Shown here: positions 60,711 through 64,000 of the stretch, piece by piece | Position numbering within the stretch: the first letter of the stretch is position 1 | Layout of the letters: each line of letters starts with the position of its first letter | Source: Solirubrobacteraceae bacterium | GTDB taxonomy: Bacteria; Actinomycetota; Thermoleophilia; Solirubrobacterales; Solirubrobacteraceae | Length of the DNA stretch: 64,000 nt | Assembly (NCBI GenBank): GCA_030447505.1 | Contig: JAUJOT010000001.1 | Location: 290,295-354,294 of the forward strand | Direction of reading: 5' to 3' | The notes under the pieces: generated by a model | Seen by the model: only the letters and a program-made list of their open reading frames with translations | What the model was told of the DNA's origin: nothing | The model's database searches: none | Program-made: the position numbers and the translations under genes

Positions 60711-61555
60711 GATGACTCCATCCGTCGCTGCTCGATGACGTCTGCCAGTCCTTCGACGGCGCGTACGACCGGGGCTTCGGGGGCCGCGTCGATCACCGCC
60801 AGCCGCCGGCGCTCGGCGTCGCGCACGGCCTCGTCCGCCGGGATCTCCAACTCGACGCTCTCACCGAGCAGCCGCTCGACGCGGCGGCGCTCGTCCGCAC
60901 CGCCGACCTTGCTCGCGACGAAGATGACGTCGGCGCCCAGCGGGCCGCGGGCGATCCGCGCCACCCGCCGGCCGGTCATCGCCGACTGGCTCGTCGGCTC
61001 GACGACGACGACGTAGATCCGCGCGTAGGGCGAGAAGCCGGCGGCGAGCTGGCGCGGCCCGGCCGGCAGGTCGCCGACAACCGCCCAGTCGTGTAGCGAG
61101 CGCGCCTCGTGCATGCGCCGAACCGTGCCCAAAAAGGCGTTCACCGATCCGTTGACCGGGTTCAGCCCGTCCTTGCCGGCCTTGCCGAGCTGCAGCATCC
61201 GCACCCCGTCCGGCGCCGGCGTCGTGTAGCGCCGCACGACGGTCATCGGGCCGATGCAGGACTTCAGTCGCCAGGGGCCCTGCGCGGGCTTCTCGGCGGC
61301 GCCCATCAGCAGCGGCGTGTCGGGTTCCTCGACACCGAGCGAGTGCGCAAGGCCGGGCATCGGGTCCGAGTCGATCGCGAGGACGTGGTAGCCGCGGCGA
61401 CCGAGCACACGTGCGAGCGTTCCGCAGAGCACCGACTTCCCCGCGCCGCCCTTGCCCGCGACGCCGATCCACAACGGGCCGCGCGGGCGCGGCTGCAGCG
61501 GCATGTCGACCGGCCACAGCGCCGGCTTGGGAACCGGAACTGCGACCGGGCTCAT
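60707..61555 (-). CDS. MinD/CooC-like ATPase lacking the CxC motif (A-type, pair 2)
   Basis: A 282-residue ATPase with an extra Pro-rich N-terminus of about 28 residues, then VAGKGGAGKSVLCGTLARVL. It has VVGDLPAGPRQLAAGFSPYA, matching the A-type protein of pair 1, and no CxC. The ATG at 61555 overlaps the ftsH-like stop by 4 bp, and its own stop overlaps the B-type gene by 4 bp, so three products are made in a coupled chain. Confidence 0.87.
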   Translation of the reverse strand: MSPVAVPVPKPALWPVDMPLQPRPRGPLWIGVAGKGGAGKSVLCGTLARVLGRRGYHVLAIDSDPMPGLAHSLGVEEPDTPLLMGAAEKPAQGPWRLKSCIGPMTVVRRYTTPAPDGVRMLQLGKAGKDGLNPVNGSVNAFLGTVRRMHEARSLHDWAVVGDLPAGPRQLAAGFSPYARIYVVVVEPTSQSAMTGRRVARIARGPLGADVIFVASKVGGADERRRVERLLGESVELEIPADEAVRDAERRRLAVIDAAPEAPVVRAVEGLADVIEQRRMESS

Positions 61556-64000
61556 GCCCGTGCCACCGGCAGCGGCCCCGCGATCTCCCCGACGTCCTCG
61601 AGCGTGAGCGTCTCGCGCTCGAGCAGCGCCTCGGCGACGCGGTCGAGCGACGCGCGCTGCTCGCCGAGAACCCGGCTGGCGAGCTGCTCGGCCTCGGCGA
61701 CGATCCGTCGCGCCTCGGCGTCGATCAGCTGCGCGGTGTCGTCGGAGTAGTGCACGCCGTTGAGGCCGCTCTCGTCGGCGTAGTTGAGCGGGCCGACGAC
61801 CTCGCTCATGCCCAGGATGGTCACCATCCGCCGCGCGATCGCCCCGACCTGGGCGAGATCGTTCGCCGCGCCGTCGGCGGGCTCGCCGAACACGAGCTGC
61901 TCGGCGACGCGGCCGCCGAGCAGCGTCGCCATCCGCTCGATCAGCACGCTGCGCGAGCGCAGCCGGCGGTCGCCGGCCTCGGGTATCCACGTCACGCCCG
62001 CGGCACTGCCGCGCGCGACGATGCTGATCTTGTGCAGTACGCGTCCGCCCGGCAGCGCGCGTGCCACCAGCCCGTGGCCGGCCTCGTGATAGGCGACGAC
62101 GAGCCGGTCCTCGGCCGACAGCGGGCGGGAGTTGGCGATCCCGACGCCGACTCGGTCCAGCGCGTCCTCGAGGTGCGCCTGTGAGACGCTGGCGTCGCCG
62201 CTGCGCGCGGCGAGCAGCGCGGACTCGTTGAGGAGGCTGTTCAGATCCGCCCCCGAGAACCCGTACGTCAGCCGCGCGATCACGTCGAGGTCGATGTCGC
62301 TGCCCATGCGCCTGTCGCGAGCGTGGAGCGCGAGAATCTGCCTGCGCGCTTCGAGGTCGGGCATCTCGAGGTTGAGCCTGCGGTCGAAGCGGCCGGGCCG
62401 CATGAGCGCGGGATCGAGCATGTCGGGCCGGTTCGTCGCCGCCATCACGATGACCGTCGAGCTCTTGCCGAAGGCATCGAGCTCGATCAGGAGCTGGTTG
62501 AGCGTCTGCGCGCGCTCGCTGTTGTCCGCCGCCCCGCCGCCGCGGTGACCGCCGATCGCGTCGATCTCGTCGATGAAGACGATCACGGGCGCGACCCCGC
62601 GCGCCTGGGCGAAGAGATCGCGCACGCGTGCCGCGCCCTCGCCGATGTATGTCTCGTTGAACTCGGTCGCCGCGACGGAGACGAAGGCCGCGTTGGACTC
62701 GCCGGCCAGCGCGTGCGCGAGCAGCGTCTTGCCCGTGCCCGGCGGGCCCGTCAGCAGGTAGCCCGTCGGGACGCGCGCGCCGATGCGCTCGAAGCGCTCG
62801 CGGTCGGCGAGGAACTCCCGTACCTCCGCGAGCTCGTCGATGACGTGGTCGATCCCCGCGACATCGGCGAACGTCACCCGCTCCCCGTGCAGGAAGGACT
62901 GCCCGATCCGCCGGTCGCGCATCGACAGGCGCCGCTGGCGCTCGGGCGCGTCGCGCACCCGCTCGAGCGCGTCCTCCAGATCCCGCGCCAGGATCGACGA
63001 GCGCCGCGCGCGCGCCGTCAGCAGCGCCGCCTCGTTGAAGAGGCTCGCGAGGTCTGCGCCGGTCATGCCGACCGTCCGCTGAGCGATCGAGGGCAGGTCG
63101 ACGTCCGATCCGAGCGGCTTGCCACGCGCGTGGACCTCGAGGATCCCGAGACGCCCGCGCTCGTCGGGCAGCTCGAGCCCGACCGCACGGTCGAAGCGGC
63201 CGGGACGCAGCAGGGCGGGGTCGAGTACGTCGGGCCGGTTCGTCGCGCCGACGACGATGACCCCCTGCGCGGGCTCAAAGCCGTCGATCTCCGCCAGCAG
63301 CTGGTTGAGCGCCTGGCCCTGCTCCTCGGCCGAGCCCTGGCTGCCGGGGCCGGTGCCCGCACGCCGCCGTCCGACCGAGTCGAGCTCGTCGATGAAGACG
63401 ATCGACGGCGCCTCCTCGCGTGCCTCCTTGAAGAGGTCGCGCACGCGACGCGCGCCGATCCCGACGTACATCTCGACGAAGTCCGAGCCCGAGATCGAGT
63501 AGAACGCCGCCCCCGCCTCGCCGGCCAGCGCGCGCGCCATCAGCGTCTTGCCGCAGCCCGGAGGCCCGTAGAGCAGGATCCCGCGCGGGATCTGGGCGCC
63601 AAGCTCGGCATAGCGCTCGGTGTGCAAGAGGAAGTTCGAGATCTCCTTCAGCTCGGTCACCGCCGCGTCCTGGCCCGCCACGTCGTCGAACGTCACGTCG
63701 ACGTCGTCGACCCGAGCGGAAGACCTGCTGCGTGCGAACAGGCCGTCCCCGCCGCGCACGGACAGGATGAAGTACAAAAAGACGATCGTGAGGATCAGCG
63801 CCGGCAGGAGCGTGGTGGCCGGTCCGATGATCCGCTTGAGCAGCTGCTGGTCGACGGTCGTCCGCACGCCCTCCGTGGCGAGCAGGTTGAGCAGGGCGTC
63901 GACGGACGTCGTGACGTTGCGCGAGAACGGCATGTAGTACCGGCGCTTGGATCCGTCACCCGCCTCGTAGACACCGATGATGACGCGGTCGACGTCGAGC
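61552..64000 (-). CDS. FtsH-like membrane metalloprotease with two AAA domains (5' end outside the window)
   Basis: The frame is open to the right edge, so the N-terminus is missing; the first in-window Met is at 63933 and numbering starts there. A transmembrane helix lies at about 40-58. AAA module 1 has GPPGCGKT (123-130) and FIDELD. AAA module 2 has GPPGTGKT (396-403) and FIDEID. Both have N-R-P-D sensor and R-P-G-R-F-D arginine motifs. The M41 protease follows with zinc motif HEAGH (616-620) and a later N-D-L. Normal FtsH has one AAA module, so this is a tandem form. It should extract and degrade membrane or misassembled proteins. Two CooC-like genes follow with 4-bp overlaps. Confidence 0.9.
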   Translation of the reverse strand, partial: LDVDRVIIGVYEAGDGSKRRYYMPFSRNVTTSVDALLNLLATEGVRTTVDQQLLKRIIGPATTLLPALILTIVFLYFILSVRGGDGLFARSRSSARVDDVDVTFDDVAGQDAAVTELKEISNFLLHTERYAELGAQIPRGILLYGPPGCGKTLMARALAGEAGAAFYSISGSDFVEMYVGIGARRVRDLFKEAREEAPSIVFIDELDSVGRRRAGTGPGSQGSAEEQGQALNQLLAEIDGFEPAQGVIVVGATNRPDVLDPALLRPGRFDRAVGLELPDERGRLGILEVHARGKPLGSDVDLPSIAQRTVGMTGADLASLFNEAALLTARARRSSILARDLEDALERVRDAPERQRRLSMRDRRIGQSFLHGERVTFADVAGIDHVIDELAEVREFLADRERFERIGARVPTGYLLTGPPGTGKTLLAHALAGESNAAFVSVAATEFNETYIGEGAARVRDLFAQARGVAPVIVFIDEIDAIGGHRGGGAADNSERAQTLNQLLIELDAFGKSSTVIVMAATNRPDMLDPALMRPGRFDRRLNLEMPDLEARRQILALHARDRRMGSDIDLDVIARLTYGFSGADLNSLLNESALLAARSGDASVSQAHLEDALDRVGVGIANSRPLSAEDRLVVAYHEAGHGLVARALPGGRVLHKISIVARGSAAGVTWIPEAGDRRLRSRSVLIERMATLLGGRVAEQLVFGEPADGAANDLAQVGAIARRMVTILGMSEVVGPLNYADESGLNGVHYSDDTAQLIDAEARRIVAEAEQLASRVLGEQRASLDRVAEALLERETLTLEDVGEIAGPLPVARA

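Overview
The window is about 70 percent GC, with GTG starts, dense ATGA/GTGA gene overlaps, and many MarR, TetR, PadR, GAF/SpoIIE and STAS regulators. This suggests a soil actinobacterium, and the gene style resembles the Thermoleophilia (Solirubrobacterales-like). That placement is an inference; no rRNA gene is present. One tRNA gene, tRNA-Ser(GGA), lies at 25323-25410.

Left part (1-36.0 kb): ordinary chromosome with a few notable genes. A decayed IS110-type transposase end is followed by a sugar ABC transporter (two permeases, a lipoprotein binding protein and a MsmK-type ATPase; 721-5459). Next comes a complete bacterial protein-arginine deiminase (5543-7486), then a TetR gene beside an ABC exporter whose permease is deleted, SelO, and a MarR/YceI pair. 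A housekeeping run follows (BKACE, Nudix-type regulator, CYTH, aminotransferase, SRPBCC, GAF-SpoIIE phosphatase, GNAT). Then come an M29 aminopeptidase, an amidase, a one-carbon group (GcvT-like protein, GlyA, MetF, a methyltransferase), a YihY-type membrane protein and a luciferase-like monooxygenase.

Right part (38.3-64 kb): a large, specialised [NiFe]-hydrogenase island. Two complete small+large subunit pairs (47.0-48.4 and 49.1-52.1 kb) are both read leftwards. Hydrogenase 1 heads a tightly overlapping operon: small subunit, large subunit, M52-like protein, NifU-Rieske fusion, M52 endopeptidase, MoxR ATPase, CoxE-like VWA protein. After a gap of about 150 bp with hairpins come five consecutive small single-span membrane proteins and HypC. 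No Tat signal is visible, so the enzymes look cytoplasmic and are probably held at the membrane by these small proteins. Hydrogenase 2 lacks the C-terminal extension that the maturation endopeptidase normally removes.

Around the hydrogenases are five CooC/MinD-type P-loop ATPases. Three carry the CooC metal-binding CxC motif. Two paralogues lack it, and each is translationally coupled (4-bp ATGA overlap) to a CxC partner, in the same order in both pairs. One pair lies downstream of a FtsH-like protease with two AAA modules. A CobW/COG0523 metallochaperone, a winged-helix protein with a Cys/His tail and three PadR-family regulators complete the set. HypA, HypB, HypD, HypE and HypF are absent from the window. 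The working model is a duplicated hydrogenase system with its own nickel-loading, quality-control and membrane-coupling machinery, controlled by PadR-type regulators at AT-rich inverted repeats.
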